A stretch of 57,576 bases of DNA from an uncultured Oscillospiraceae bacterium (GCA_910578505.1 CAJTPV010000015.1:7577-65152); one strand, 5' to 3'. Positions 16,430 through 23,881 are shown, numbered from the stretch's first letter. The notes: generated from the sequence alone by a model not told the origin. Numbers and translations are program-made.

Positions 16430-18106
16430 TTAGCCCAGCAGTTGGAGCACGCCCTGCGGCACCTGGTTTGCCTGGGCCAACATGGCCTGGGCGGACTGAA
16501 CCAGGATGTTGTTCTTGACGTAGCTCATCATTTCCTCGGCCACGTCGGTGTCGCGGATGGTGGACTCGGCGTCCTGGATGTTCTCCGCCATCACGGACAG
16601 GTTGTTCTGGGTGTGCTCCAGACGGTTCTGGGTAGCACCCAGGTCGCCGCGGACGCCAGAGACGTAGTTGATAGCATCGCGGATGGTGGCAATGGCACTC
16701 TGAGCACCAGCCTGGTTGCTGATGTCGATATCGGCAATGCCCATGGCTTTGGTGTGCATGTCGCCAATGGAGACACCCAGCTGATTGTAGTTGTCGGCAG
16801 TGTCGCCGATCTGCAGCTGCAGGCCCAGCGCGGTGGAGGAAGCCTTGCCCGTCTGAATCAAACCGGCCCAAGGAGTTGCACCATTGGCAGTGGCATCAGT
16901 ATAATTCGTCTTATCTGTGCCAATCAGGTTGTTCTTAGTGTAGTCGATGCCAGCACCCTCGCGCTCAGTAATAGTAATGGTACCTGCGGAGTTCGTAGTA
17001 CCCACCTTGAACATCTTGTTGCCAACGGCAACCTCAGTCAAGCGCTGTGCCGCCTTGACCTCAATATTGGTCGTGCCTGCCTCAAGATCGGTCAAATCCA
17101 CCACATTGGCAGCATTCTTGAACTTACTGTTGGCACCTACTGCGAAGGTGTAGGTATCCTTGCCGATCTTCAGCTGGAAGCCGTCCGTGACATCAGCAGC
17201 AGTCATCGTATACTTGGCCTGGGCATACACACGTGCGGCGGCAGGCTTGGCTTGCTGCTTCACAGTGACGCCCTGAGGGAAGCCGCCGTTGCCCTTAGCA
17301 GTGACGGGAACACCACCAGCATCAATCGTGACATCCATATTGGTATTAAACTCGGCAGTAGGATCCGTCTTCATGGTCAGCGTCAAGATGTCGCCGTCCT
17401 TTGATACATCGAATCCAACACCGCCGATGGTGACTGTTCCGGTGGTGGCTGTATAGCCGTCCGCATCCACAAAGCCACCAGTGGCGGAAGCGATCCCCTG
17501 TGCAACGGTCTGTCCACCAATCTTGATGCTGATGGTGGCAGGAGCCGCACTGGTGCTGCTGGCCGCCTTGAAGTCCTTCAGGTCAATGCTATAGATGCCC
17601 CTCTGAGCGGCACTGGAATCCGGGTTGGCGTCGGTCTGGTGAGCCACAGTTGCATCCACCAAAGAGGATGCCTTGCTGGTATCCAGAGAGCCGTCCAGCA
17701 GCTTGATGCCGTTGAAGTTGGCGCTGTCAGCGATACGGTTGATTTCGCTCTTGAGCTGGTTGACTTCCTTCTGCAGGTTGTAGCGGTCCACCTCATTGTC
17801 ATAGGTGCCGTTGGCGGACTGGGTGGCCAGGTAGTCCATGCGGTTGAGCATGTCCTGGATCTCCTGCATGGCGCCCTCGGCGGTCTTCACCAGGGAGATG
17901 CCGTCCTTGACGTTCTTCTGGGCGGCGTTCAGGCCGGTGATCTGCGCACGCATCTTCTCGGAAATAGCCAGACCAGCGGCGTCGTCACCGGCGCGGTTGA
18001 TCTTGTAGCCGGAACTCAGCTTCTCCAGGTTCTTGGACAGAGCGCTGGTGTTGTTGTTGTAGTTCCGATAGGCGTTCATAGCCATAATATTGTGTTGAAT
18101 ACGCAT
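16430..18106 (-). CDS. hag: Flagellin
   Basis: A 558-aa filament protein. The N-terminal D0/D1 region begins MRIQHNIMAMNAYRNYNNN and has LSSGYKINRAGDDAAGLAIS. The C-terminal D1/D0 region has LGATQNRLEHTQNN and ends QVPQGVLQLLG. The middle (about 170-460) is a long variable insert rich in Thr, Ala and Gly, likely surface exposed and the place for glycans. Start is ATG 18104-18106 with AAAGGAG 9 bp upstream; the longer frame upstream is the leader. The 141-nt leader after csrA contains a CsrA-site candidate and the SD itself carries GGA, so translational control by CsrA is likely. No clear sigma-28 promoter was found in the leader. Confidence 0.97.
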   Translation of the reverse strand: MRIQHNIMAMNAYRNYNNNTSALSKNLEKLSSGYKINRAGDDAAGLAISEKMRAQITGLNAAQKNVKDGISLVKTAEGAMQEIQDMLNRMDYLATQSANGTYDNEVDRYNLQKEVNQLKSEINRIADSANFNGIKLLDGSLDTSKASSLVDATVAHQTDANPDSSAAQRGIYSIDLKDFKAASSTSAAPATISIKIGGQTVAQGIASATGGFVDADGYTATTGTVTIGGVGFDVSKDGDILTLTMKTDPTAEFNTNMDVTIDAGGVPVTAKGNGGFPQGVTVKQQAKPAAARVYAQAKYTMTAADVTDGFQLKIGKDTYTFAVGANSKFKNAANVVDLTDLEAGTTNIEVKAAQRLTEVAVGNKMFKVGTTNSAGTITITEREGAGIDYTKNNLIGTDKTNYTDATANGATPWAGLIQTGKASSTALGLQLQIGDTADNYNQLGVSIGDMHTKAMGIADIDISNQAGAQSAIATIRDAINYVSGVRGDLGATQNRLEHTQNNLSVMAENIQDAESTIRDTDVAEEMMSYVKNNILVQSAQAMLAQANQVPQGVLQLLG

Positions 18107-18115
18107 TGTTCTATA

Positions 18116-18122
18116 CTCCTTT
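18116..18122 (-). promoter_or_regulatory. Flagellin SD, possible second CsrA site
   Basis: The SD AAAGGAG contains the GGA core that CsrA recognises. In Bacillus subtilis, CsrA blocks hag translation by binding a site over the SD and a second one upstream; the same arrangement is possible here. Confidence 0.45.
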
Positions 18123-18144
18123 ATAAAGTTATTTTCTGTGTTTT

Positions 18145-18158
18145 GGCCATCCGTAGCC
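18145..18158 (-). promoter_or_regulatory. Candidate CsrA binding hairpin in flagellin leader
   Basis: On the transcript, GGCUACGGAUGGCC can fold as a GGC/GCC stem that shows UACGGAUG in the loop. An ACGGA-type loop is the preferred CsrA target. It lies about 40 nt upstream of the flagellin start codon, in the interval following csrA. Confidence 0.45.
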
Positions 18159-18247
18159 TCCACACACCGGGAATCAAAGCGCCTTTGCCCTGGTTATCCG
18201 GCCGGCTGCCCAGAACGCGGACACTTTTCTATATTTCAACCGGCTCG

Positions 18248-18475
18248 TCAGCCGGAAGAAACCGATTGCTGCTGCCTGGTACCGGGGACCGCCTGGATCA
18301 GGCCGTCGGGACGCTCCGTCCCGGCCCGCTCCCGCAGCTCCCCCCGCAGGACGGTGAGCTCCCTGGGGGCCTTGACCGCCACCCGGATCCGCTCGCTGCC
18401 GTCCCGGAACACCTGCACGGCGATATCATCGCCGATGGTCAGGTATTCCCCCGATCTCATCTGCAAAAACAGCAT
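18248..18475 (-). CDS. csrA: Carbon storage regulator CsrA
   Basis: A 75-aa RNA-binding protein. Its first 48 residues align with CsrA along the whole fold: MLFLQMRSGEYLTIGDDI, then VQVFRDGSERIRVAVKAP and ELTVLRGEL. The usual VHREE motif is VLRGE here, keeping the RNA-contacting Arg. A tail of about 25 residues has no family match. CsrA dimers bind GGA motifs in leaders and block ribosomes; the next gene is flagellin, its standard target in Gram-positives. ATG 18473-18475 with AAAGGAG upstream gives the exact family start. The usual antagonist FliW is not in the window. Confidence 0.9.
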   Translation of the reverse strand: MLFLQMRSGEYLTIGDDIAVQVFRDGSERIRVAVKAPRELTVLRGELRERAGTERPDGLIQAVPGTRQQQSVSSG

Positions 18476-18551
18476 GGCATACTCCTTTCGCCATATCGCC
18501 ATATCCTATTTGGCGCGTACTCCCTTCGCGCCGCCTGAAAAAATCGCGGTC

Positions 18552-18941
18552 CTAAACGGGCTGTCCTTTCTGGCCCTTCTCCCGCACAGCCGCCTGATAA
18601 AAAGACGACTCAGGCATTCCACAGGCGTTTGCCGCCTGACGCAGCGTCATTTGACCATCCCGCCACGCCTGATGCATCTCATCGAACTTATCCGGCAGGG
18701 GCTTTGCCGGACGACCGAAGCGGACGCCCTTGGCTCTCGCCACGGCGATGCCCTCGGCCTGTTTCTGCCGCCGCTCCTCCCGCTGGCTCTGGTCCGCCAC
18801 GGCCAGAACGAGCTCCGAGACGAAGGCGCTCAGCAGCTCCCGGCTGCGGGACGGGTCAGCCGCGGCGATGTCCGAGACAAGCTCCCGTGCAAGGCTCCGC
18901 AGCTGCGTCTGCATATCCGATTCTACCGAAACACGTCCCAT
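18552..18941 (-). CDS. Serine-recombinase-derived HTH protein without catalytic domain
   Basis: A 129-aa protein. After a short lead (MGRVSVES) it matches the C-terminal part of small serine recombinases: a long dimerisation helix (SAFVSELVLAVADQSQREER), then RQKQAEGIAVARAKGVRFGR, and an HTH (MTLRQAANACGMPESSFYQA). The corresponding region of the intact recombinase at 19894-20499 contains RQRQAEGIEAAKKRGVQFGR. The N-terminal catalytic domain with its YARVS serine is absent, so it can bind DNA and perhaps pair with the recombinase but not cut. ATG 18939-18941 with GGAGGAG upstream is well supported. Its partner at 18992-19513 has the same HTH part behind a CsrA-like domain. Possible roles: repressor at the recombinase sites, or directionality factor. 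Inference only. Confidence 0.75.
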   Translation of the reverse strand: MGRVSVESDMQTQLRSLARELVSDIAAADPSRSRELLSAFVSELVLAVADQSQREERRQKQAEGIAVARAKGVRFGRPAKPLPDKFDEMHQAWRDGQMTLRQAANACGMPESSFYQAAVREKGQKGQPV

Positions 18942-18991
18942 GGAGCACGCTCCTCCATCCATCCGCGCAATACGGTCCGCTGTCCCCGGCC

Positions 18992-19513
18992 TCACGGCGC
19001 TGCACAGCCGGCAGGCTCCTCCCTGCGCCGGACAGCCCGGCGGAAAGTGTCCCGATTCATTCCGCAGAAATCCGCCGCCTCCTGCAGCGAGAGTTCGCCG
19101 TCCCGCCAGGCCTGGCGGCACTCATCGAAATTGTCCGGCAGAGGCGTCCTGGCCCGCCCGAACTTCACGCCCTTGGCCTTGGCCGCGGCGATGCCGTCCA
19201 CCACTTTCTGGCGGCGCTCCTCCCGCTGGCTCTGTTTGGCAAGGGCAAGGAACAGCTCCGAGACAAAGGCCCCGATCAGCTCCTTGCTCTCCTCTGCATC
19301 CAGCGCAGAGACATCCTCGCTGATCTCTCTGGCCAGGCACTCCAGCCGGGCCTGGATATCCGCGCTGTCTGCCGCCGAGCCGCGCACGAGCCTGGCTTTT
19401 TCAGGCGCGTCAATCGTCAGGCGGATATGGTCATTACCGGCGCGGTCAAACTGTACAACGGTGCTTCCTCCAACGACGAAGCTGTCCCCGACATTCATTG
19501 TGATCGTTTGCAT
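18992..19513 (-). CDS. CsrA-like domain fused to serine-recombinase dimer helix and HTH
   Basis: A 173-aa protein with two recognisable parts. Residues 1-47 (MQTITMNVGDSFVVGGSTVV, then FDRAGNDHIRLTIDAPEKAR and LVRGS) align without gaps to the CsrA fold: VGxSxxVG, an IRLTIDAP strand and the LVRG that corresponds to VHRE. Residues about 52-170 match the C-terminal part of small serine recombinases (IGAFVSELFLALAKQSQREE, RQKVVDGIAAAKAKGVKFGR, HTH LSLQEAADFCGMNRDTFRRA). The catalytic domain is missing. ATG 19511-19513 has AAGGTGAGGG upstream. It precedes the HTH-only gene by 50 bp, with csrA and flagellin beyond. A protein able to touch both RNA and DNA, coupling recombinase-site occupancy to flagellin translation, is a possible reading; I know of no described family like it. 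Confidence 0.75.
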   Translation of the reverse strand: MQTITMNVGDSFVVGGSTVVQFDRAGNDHIRLTIDAPEKARLVRGSAADSADIQARLECLAREISEDVSALDAEESKELIGAFVSELFLALAKQSQREERRQKVVDGIAAAKAKGVKFGRARTPLPDNFDECRQAWRDGELSLQEAADFCGMNRDTFRRAVRRREEPAGCAAP

Positions 19514-19564
19514 AGGCCCTCACCTTCTCAGCAGTCTGCGGAATCCAGCGAATACGATTGAATT

Positions 19565-19592
19565 TGTTACAAAAACTATAGAATTTGTAACA
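19565..19592. repeat. 28-bp palindrome TGTTACAA-N12-TTGTAACA (site 1)
   Basis: Perfect 8-bp arms TGTTACAA and TTGTAACA flank 12 bp whose core is the palindrome CTATAG, centred on TA. The layout (28 bp, inverted arms, central TA) is that of subsite I in Tn3/gamma-delta resolution sites, where a serine recombinase dimer cuts. It is 52 bp upstream of the CsrA-HTH fusion start, so binding here could also repress that gene. Confidence 0.7.
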
Positions 19593-19690
19593 GGAAGCCG
19601 GAATTCAAAAAACTTTTGTTTTGGGGTTAAGTCTGGGGAAATGATGCCGATATAGTAGGTGTCAACGGTTGGGAACCCTGTTTTTGAGCC

Positions 19691-19718
19691 TGTTACAATG
19701 GGTATACTATTTGTAACA
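19691..19718. repeat. 28-bp palindrome TGTTACAA-N12-TTGTAACA (site 2)
   Basis: Arms are identical to those of site 1 with the same 12-bp spacing; the core is GTATAC, again centred on TA. Centre-to-centre distance from site 1 is 126 bp, close to 12 helical turns, which would place both dimers on the same face of DNA. Probable binding or crossover sites for the adjacent recombinase and its HTH relatives. Confidence 0.7.
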
Positions 19719-19766
19719 AAAAATCAGGGGATAGTGTTTCCAGAATACGTTTTTTCTGGATATTAG

Positions 19767-19817
19767 ATACAACAATGTCCGTTTCTCCTGATTTGGGAGA
19801 AACGGACATTGTTGTAT
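19767..19817. repeat. Perfect 22-bp inverted repeat with 7-nt loop
   Basis: Arms 19767-19788 and 19796-19817 are fully complementary and enclose TGATTTG. It lies 77 bp beyond the stop of the recombinase gene. Neither strand has a T-run after the stem, so it is not a standard intrinsic terminator. It could still stop transcription, protect an RNA end, or bind protein. Confidence 0.7.
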
Positions 19818-19840
19818 TCCGGACCTGTTTTGCTGGCGTC

Positions 19841-19890
19841 CTGTAACAGGCTTTTGGTAACACCCCCGCCGCAGCAGACATTTTGTAACA
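19841..19890. repeat. Cluster of three TGTAACA-like half sites
   Basis: CTGTAACA (19841-19848), TTGGTAACA (19854-19862) and TTGTAACA (19883-19890) repeat the right arm of the two 28-bp palindromes, all in the same orientation. They lie immediately 3' of the recombinase gene and may be accessory binding sites. Together with sites 1 and 2 they account for most of the 380-bp gap 19514-19893. Confidence 0.5.
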
Positions 19891-19893
19891 GCC

Positions 19894-20499
19894 TCATTCG
19901 GCAGCTGGAAATTCCTTTGCCCGGCGCAAAAAGGTCTGGTAGGAGACCCCCAGCTTCCTGGCCGCGCATCTGGACGAAATGCTGCCGCTCTGCCACAGCC
20001 GCGCAAACGCGGGGAAATCCTCCGGGAGCTCCATGCGCTTGCGCCCAAACTGGACGCCGCGCTTTTTGGCCGCCTCGATCCCCTCCGCCTGCCGCTGGCG
20101 GATATTCTCCCGCTCTGTCTGGGCCACATAGCTGAGCAGCTGGAGGACGATATCCGCAATCAGCGTCCCGGTCAGGTCCCGGCCCTCCCGCGTGTCCAGC
20201 AGCGGCATGTCCAACACGACGATCGCCGCTTTCCGCTCCTTGGTAATCATCCGCCACTGGTCCAGAATCTCCGTGTAATTCCGTCCCAGGCGGTCAATAC
20301 TCTGCACCACCAGCACATCTCTCGGCTGGAGCATGGCAATCAATCCTTGATAGAGGGGCCTTTCAAAATCCTTTCCCGACTGCTTTTCCACTATGATATT
20401 TTCCTCCAACACTCCGAAATCGCGCAGAGCAATCAGTTGTCTCCCCTCATTTTGCACTTGAGTGGACACCCGTGCGTAGCCGTAAGTAATGCCTGACAT
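19894..20499 (-). CDS. Small serine recombinase (resolvase/invertase family)
   Basis: A complete 201-aa recombinase. The catalytic region has YGYARVST with the nucleophile at S12 and VVQSIDRLGRN with the family arginines. Then come the long dimerisation helix (SYVAQTERENIRQRQAEGIE) and a C-terminal HTH (GSISSRCAARKLGVSYQTF). Length fits Tn3-resolvase and Hin/Gin-type enzymes. ATG 20497-20499 has GGAGGAAG upstream. It lies upstream of two catalytic-less relatives and near two 28-bp palindromes that look like its sites. No invertible segment with a flagellin promoter could be recognised, so its job (resolution, inversion or regulation) is open. Confidence 0.92.
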   Translation of the reverse strand: MSGITYGYARVSTQVQNEGRQLIALRDFGVLEENIIVEKQSGKDFERPLYQGLIAMLQPRDVLVVQSIDRLGRNYTEILDQWRMITKERKAAIVVLDMPLLDTREGRDLTGTLIADIVLQLLSYVAQTERENIRQRQAEGIEAAKKRGVQFGRKRMELPEDFPAFARLWQSGSISSRCAARKLGVSYQTFLRRAKEFPAAE

Positions 20500-20657
20500 A
20501 TTTCTTCCTCCCCGTATAAGAATGCTGGTGCTGTTATTTTACTATTTTTTGGGAAATATAGGGAAGGAAATGTGCAGCCCGGAAAAATGCACTTGCGGCA
20601 GACCGGCGGAGCTGTTATAATCACGGGCAGAGTACAGTTGACAAAGGAGGCTCCGCT

Positions 20658-21281
20658 ATGCTGATTTTTGACCTGGACGGCACGCTGCTCGACTCCAACG
20701 GCGTATGGGTGGAGGTAGACAGGACCTTCCTCAGCCGCCGGAACGCCCCCTATACCCAGGCGTATTACGAGGGCGTCGCCCACACAATCCTGCAGAACTG
20801 CGCCGTCTTCACAAAGGAATACCTGCACCTGGAGGAGAGCTGCGAGGAGATCATCGCGGAGTGGATGGAGCTGGCCAAGGACGCCTATAACAGCGTCCCC
20901 CTCAAGCCCTGTGTCCGGGAATATCTGGACCGCTGCCGGTCCGCCGGGCACCGCATGGCGGTCTTCACCGCCTGTGTGCCGGAGCACTGCCGGGCCGCCC
21001 TGGCCCACCACCGGCTGGAGCCCTACTTTGAGCGGATCATCTACGCCCAGGAGCTGGGGGCGGACAAAAAGTCCCCGGAGATTTTCCGGCGGGCGGCGCA
21101 GCTTTTGGGCGTCCGCCCCAGCCAGTGCGTCCTCTTTGACGACTCCCTCAGCGCCTGCCGTGGGGCCAAGGCCGCCGGGATGACCGTGGTGGGCGTGCAG
21201 GACCTGGTTTTCCGGAGCGCGGAGCCGGATATGCGGGAGGTGTGCGACCAGTACATCACAGGCTTTCAGGAGCTGCTGTAG
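20658..21281 (+). CDS. HAD-superfamily hydrolase (phosphoglycolate phosphatase-like)
   Basis: A 207-aa protein with the HAD motifs in order: I, MLIFDLDGTLLDSNG (nucleophile Asp plus DGT); II, AVFTACV; III, the lysine in GADKKSPEIF; IV, CVLFDDSLSACRGAKAAG. The alpha-helical cap between I and II is typical of subfamily IA phosphatases. ATG 20658 has AAGGAGG 8 bp upstream. It is transcribed alone, divergent from the recombinase, and followed by a strong terminator. Substrate unknown; probably a small phosphate ester. Confidence 0.85.
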   Translation: MLIFDLDGTLLDSNGVWVEVDRTFLSRRNAPYTQAYYEGVAHTILQNCAVFTKEYLHLEESCEEIIAEWMELAKDAYNSVPLKPCVREYLDRCRSAGHRMAVFTACVPEHCRAALAHHRLEPYFERIIYAQELGADKKSPEIFRRAAQLLGVRPSQCVLFDDSLSACRGAKAAGMTVVGVQDLVFRSAEPDMREVCDQYITGFQELL

Positions 21282-21293
21282 GATAAAACAGGC

Positions 21294-21341
21294 AAACGCC
21301 GCATGGAATGATCGCTGTGACCATTCCATGCGGCGTTTTTA
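21294..21341. terminator. Bidirectional terminator
   Basis: A 17-bp arm (21294-21310) pairs with 21322-21338 and is followed by TTTTT on the plus strand and TTTG on the minus strand. It ends the HAD gene and also the convergent DHHW gene, whose stop codon overlaps the stem. Confidence 0.8.
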
Positions 21342-22430
21342 TTGGGCGAGCAGCGCTGCGTCCGTATCTTTGATAAAGTTTTCCACACTGTAGCAGACGA
21401 AGATCATATCCACATCGTTCTCCTCCGCGTACTGCGCCACCGGCGTGCGGTAATAGCGCAGGTCCAGCAGGTGGACCTCTGAAAACGATTGGCTCAGAAA
21501 AGGGGCCAGGCTGTCGCTGTAGCTGTCCCGGACCACCAGCAGCTTTCGATTTGCCGCCGCGCTCTCGTTCCGCATGATATACAGCGGCGCGTTTCCGCCC
21601 ATAAAGGAGGCGTATTGGTCCTTTTCCGCCAAAAAGCTGTCCACATACAGCCCATGGGTCTCACCATCGGACACGACCGTCACGCCCGCCCCGTCCACAT
21701 ACCGCTCTATACTGTCCGGCTGGAGCCAGTGGACGCCGGAGGAGGAGTAGAGTGTGCCGAAGAAATCCTCCGACACCCGCCGGGCCGTCCCCAGCGGGAC
21801 CGGCTCCTCCCCCATGGCCTCCATCAGGGCGGCATAGCCATAGTACGCGCCCAGGCTGGTCCAGTGGTGGTCCGTCCGGTAGAAGACCGCCTCATCTCCG
21901 TGGGCGGCCAGGGCCCCGGCAATATCCGTCCACACAGCCCCCGTTTCCCTGGCCCGCTTCAGATAGGCGGCCTGGTCGAAGGAATCCACCCCCTCCGGCA
22001 GCCGGTCCCGCCATATTTCCGCCGCCGTGGGGATCAGCCCCAGATAGACCGGAATGTCCGTTTTCCCGGTCAGGGCACGCACACAGGCAAGATTTTCCTC
22101 GCTGCGGCTGTCGTCCTCCAGCCGGGAGATCAGCCTGTCGCCGCAGAGATAGACCCCGTGGAACTCCCGCTTGCCCAGCAGGTACTCATACCGGGTCTTC
22201 AGGCCCATCCAGCCGTCCCGCAGGGGAAACTGGTCGGCGAGATAGGTCTCCAGCGCGGCGGTGTAGCTCCCATCCGCCAGGGCGGACCAGGTAAACGCCG
22301 GCAGCTGCCGCAGGTTCCGGTTCTCTACCGGGGAAAAGGTCCTGTCCGGCAGGACGATGTGCAGCAGCCCGAAGCCGGCCAGAAACACGCAGAAGAGAAC
22401 CGCGGTCACCCGCTGGGAGGTTTTTGTCAT
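21339..22430 (-). CDS. DHHW (AlgX/AlgJ-like) cell-surface acyl-transfer protein
   Basis: A 363-aa protein with an N-terminal signal anchor (about 8-28, VTAVLFCVFLAGFGLLHIV) and the signature YRTDHHWTSLGAYYGY, which gives the DHHW family its name. LLVVRDSYSDSLAPFL carries the SGNH-type DSY serine. Such proteins work with MBOAT acyltransferases to O-acetylate exported polysaccharides, as AlgJ/AlgX do with AlgI. The gene before it (22471-23856) is exactly such an MBOAT, 40 bp away. ATG 22428-22430 was chosen for the AAAGGTGG upstream; an ATG six codons earlier overlaps that SD. The glycan target is unknown. Confidence 0.85.
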   Translation of the reverse strand: MTKTSQRVTAVLFCVFLAGFGLLHIVLPDRTFSPVENRNLRQLPAFTWSALADGSYTAALETYLADQFPLRDGWMGLKTRYEYLLGKREFHGVYLCGDRLISRLEDDSRSEENLACVRALTGKTDIPVYLGLIPTAAEIWRDRLPEGVDSFDQAAYLKRARETGAVWTDIAGALAAHGDEAVFYRTDHHWTSLGAYYGYAALMEAMGEEPVPLGTARRVSEDFFGTLYSSSGVHWLQPDSIERYVDGAGVTVVSDGETHGLYVDSFLAEKDQYASFMGGNAPLYIMRNESAAANRKLLVVRDSYSDSLAPFLSQSFSEVHLLDLRYYRTPVAQYAEENDVDMIFVCYSVENFIKDTDAALLAQ

Positions 22431-22470
22431 TGCGCATCCACCTTTCATTCCATATTGCGCCCGGCGCAGA

Positions 22471-23856
22471 TCAGAACCGGAAGTATAAAAACGGATTATA
22501 GCTGGCATCCACCAGCGAAGCCGTACACAGGACCAGCGCCGCCAGCACCAGGACAGGGGTCAGGACAGACCTGGCCCGCTCCCCCAGCCGGTCCCACCGA
22601 TTTTTCATCAGGGGCGTGGACGCCGCTGTCAGGATCGCCAGCAGCGGCAGGTAACTGCGGAGATGGTACCCGTCCACAGCGGCCCACAGCTGGCCGCCGC
22701 CGAAGAGGGTCCCCAGGAACGCCGCCAGCTGGTCCAGCCCCTCCACAGCGAAGAGCGCCCAGCCCACCAGCACCACCAGCATGGTATAGACATGCCGCAG
22801 CGCCCCCGGCAGCTTCTCCAGCCACCTGCCCAGAAACAGCCGCTCCGCCAGCATCCACAGGGCGTAGTACAGGCCCCAGAGGAGGAAGTTCCACCCCGCG
22901 CCGTGCCAGATCCCGGTCAAGAGCCAGACGGCCAGAATATTCCGCACCCACTTGATCCGGGAGACCCGGTTCCCGCCCAGGGGGAAATACACATATTCCC
23001 GGAACCATGTGGTCAGCGAGATATGCCAGCGCCTCCAAAACTCCACCACAGAGCGGGAGATATACGGATACCGGAAGTTTTCCAGGAATTCAAAGCCCAG
23101 CATCCGCCCCAGCCCAATGGCCATATCGCTGTAGCCGGAGAAGTCAAAATAGAGCTGGAAGGCAAATCCCAGCAGCCCCAGCCATGCCCCGGCCACCGTC
23201 AGGTCCTGGGCGGCGATGCTGGTATCCCACAGCTCGCCGATGGCATTTGCCAGCAGCACCTTTTTCGCCAGGCCCACGGTAAAGCGCTGGATGCCGGAGA
23301 CAAATTTCTCCAGATCCTCCCGCCTGCCCTCCAGCTGCTCCGCCACGGATTTGTATTGGACGATGGGCCCGGCAATCAACTGGGGAAACAGCGTAACATA
23401 GGCGCCGAAGGTGACCACGTTTTTCTGCACCGGCGCGTCCCGGCGGTACACGTCAATGGTGTAGCTCATGGTCTGGAACGTGTAAAAGCTGATGCCGATG
23501 GGCAGCGGCAGGCCGAGTACCGGGAGCGGTATCCCCGTCAGCGCATGGATATTGACAGCGAAAAAGTCCCAGTATTTGAAGAAAAACAGGATGGCCAAAT
23601 TGCATATCACAGAGGACGCCACTGCCCGGCGGGCCAATCTGTCGTTCTCCCGCCAGCGCTCCACCAGCCGGCCGTGGGTATAGTCCACGGCAATGGACAG
23701 CAGCATGATGAAAATATACACCGGCTCCCCCCAGCCGTAGAAAAAGAGGCTGACCAGCAGCAGGATCAGGTTGCGGATTTTCAGCGGCGAGAGCTTATAG
23801 ACCGCCAATACCGCCATCAGATAGAAGAACAAAAAAGGCAGGCTTGAAAAGACCAT
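22471..23856 (-). CDS. MBOAT family O-acyltransferase (AlgI/DltB type)
   Basis: A 461-aa polytopic membrane protein starting MVFSSLPFLFFYLMAVL, with about ten hydrophobic segments. It has the MBOAT catalytic histidine in GIWHGAGWNFLLWGLYYALW and the upstream PIGISFYTFQTMSYTIDVYR and SFLENFRYPYISRSVVEFWRRWH-type region with conserved WRRWHISL. It would pass acyl groups across the membrane to the DHHW protein encoded next. AAGGGGGG precedes the ATG. The two genes form an operon for O-acetylation of a surface glycan, perhaps distinct from the flagellin glycan. Confidence 0.92.
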   Translation of the reverse strand: MVFSSLPFLFFYLMAVLAVYKLSPLKIRNLILLLVSLFFYGWGEPVYIFIMLLSIAVDYTHGRLVERWRENDRLARRAVASSVICNLAILFFFKYWDFFAVNIHALTGIPLPVLGLPLPIGISFYTFQTMSYTIDVYRRDAPVQKNVVTFGAYVTLFPQLIAGPIVQYKSVAEQLEGRREDLEKFVSGIQRFTVGLAKKVLLANAIGELWDTSIAAQDLTVAGAWLGLLGFAFQLYFDFSGYSDMAIGLGRMLGFEFLENFRYPYISRSVVEFWRRWHISLTTWFREYVYFPLGGNRVSRIKWVRNILAVWLLTGIWHGAGWNFLLWGLYYALWMLAERLFLGRWLEKLPGALRHVYTMLVVLVGWALFAVEGLDQLAAFLGTLFGGGQLWAAVDGYHLRSYLPLLAILTAASTPLMKNRWDRLGERARSVLTPVLVLAALVLCTASLVDASYNPFLYFRF

Positions 23857-23881
23857 GCGGACCCCCCTTGTGGAAGTTTTT

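Noticed and set aside
18107..18247. Sigma-28 promoter for flagellin
   Set aside because: A GCCGGATAA stretch resembles the -10 box, but no TAAA lies at the needed distance, so it is not annotated.
19693..19881. 62-codon minus-strand frame in the palindrome region
   Set aside because: Lies across the perfect hairpin and half sites, has no SD and no family; composition is not coding-like.
18107..20499. Invertible promoter switch for flagellin
   Set aside because: A recombinase and palindromes are present, but no inverted repeats flank the flagellin promoter region; only the binding or crossover site idea is kept.
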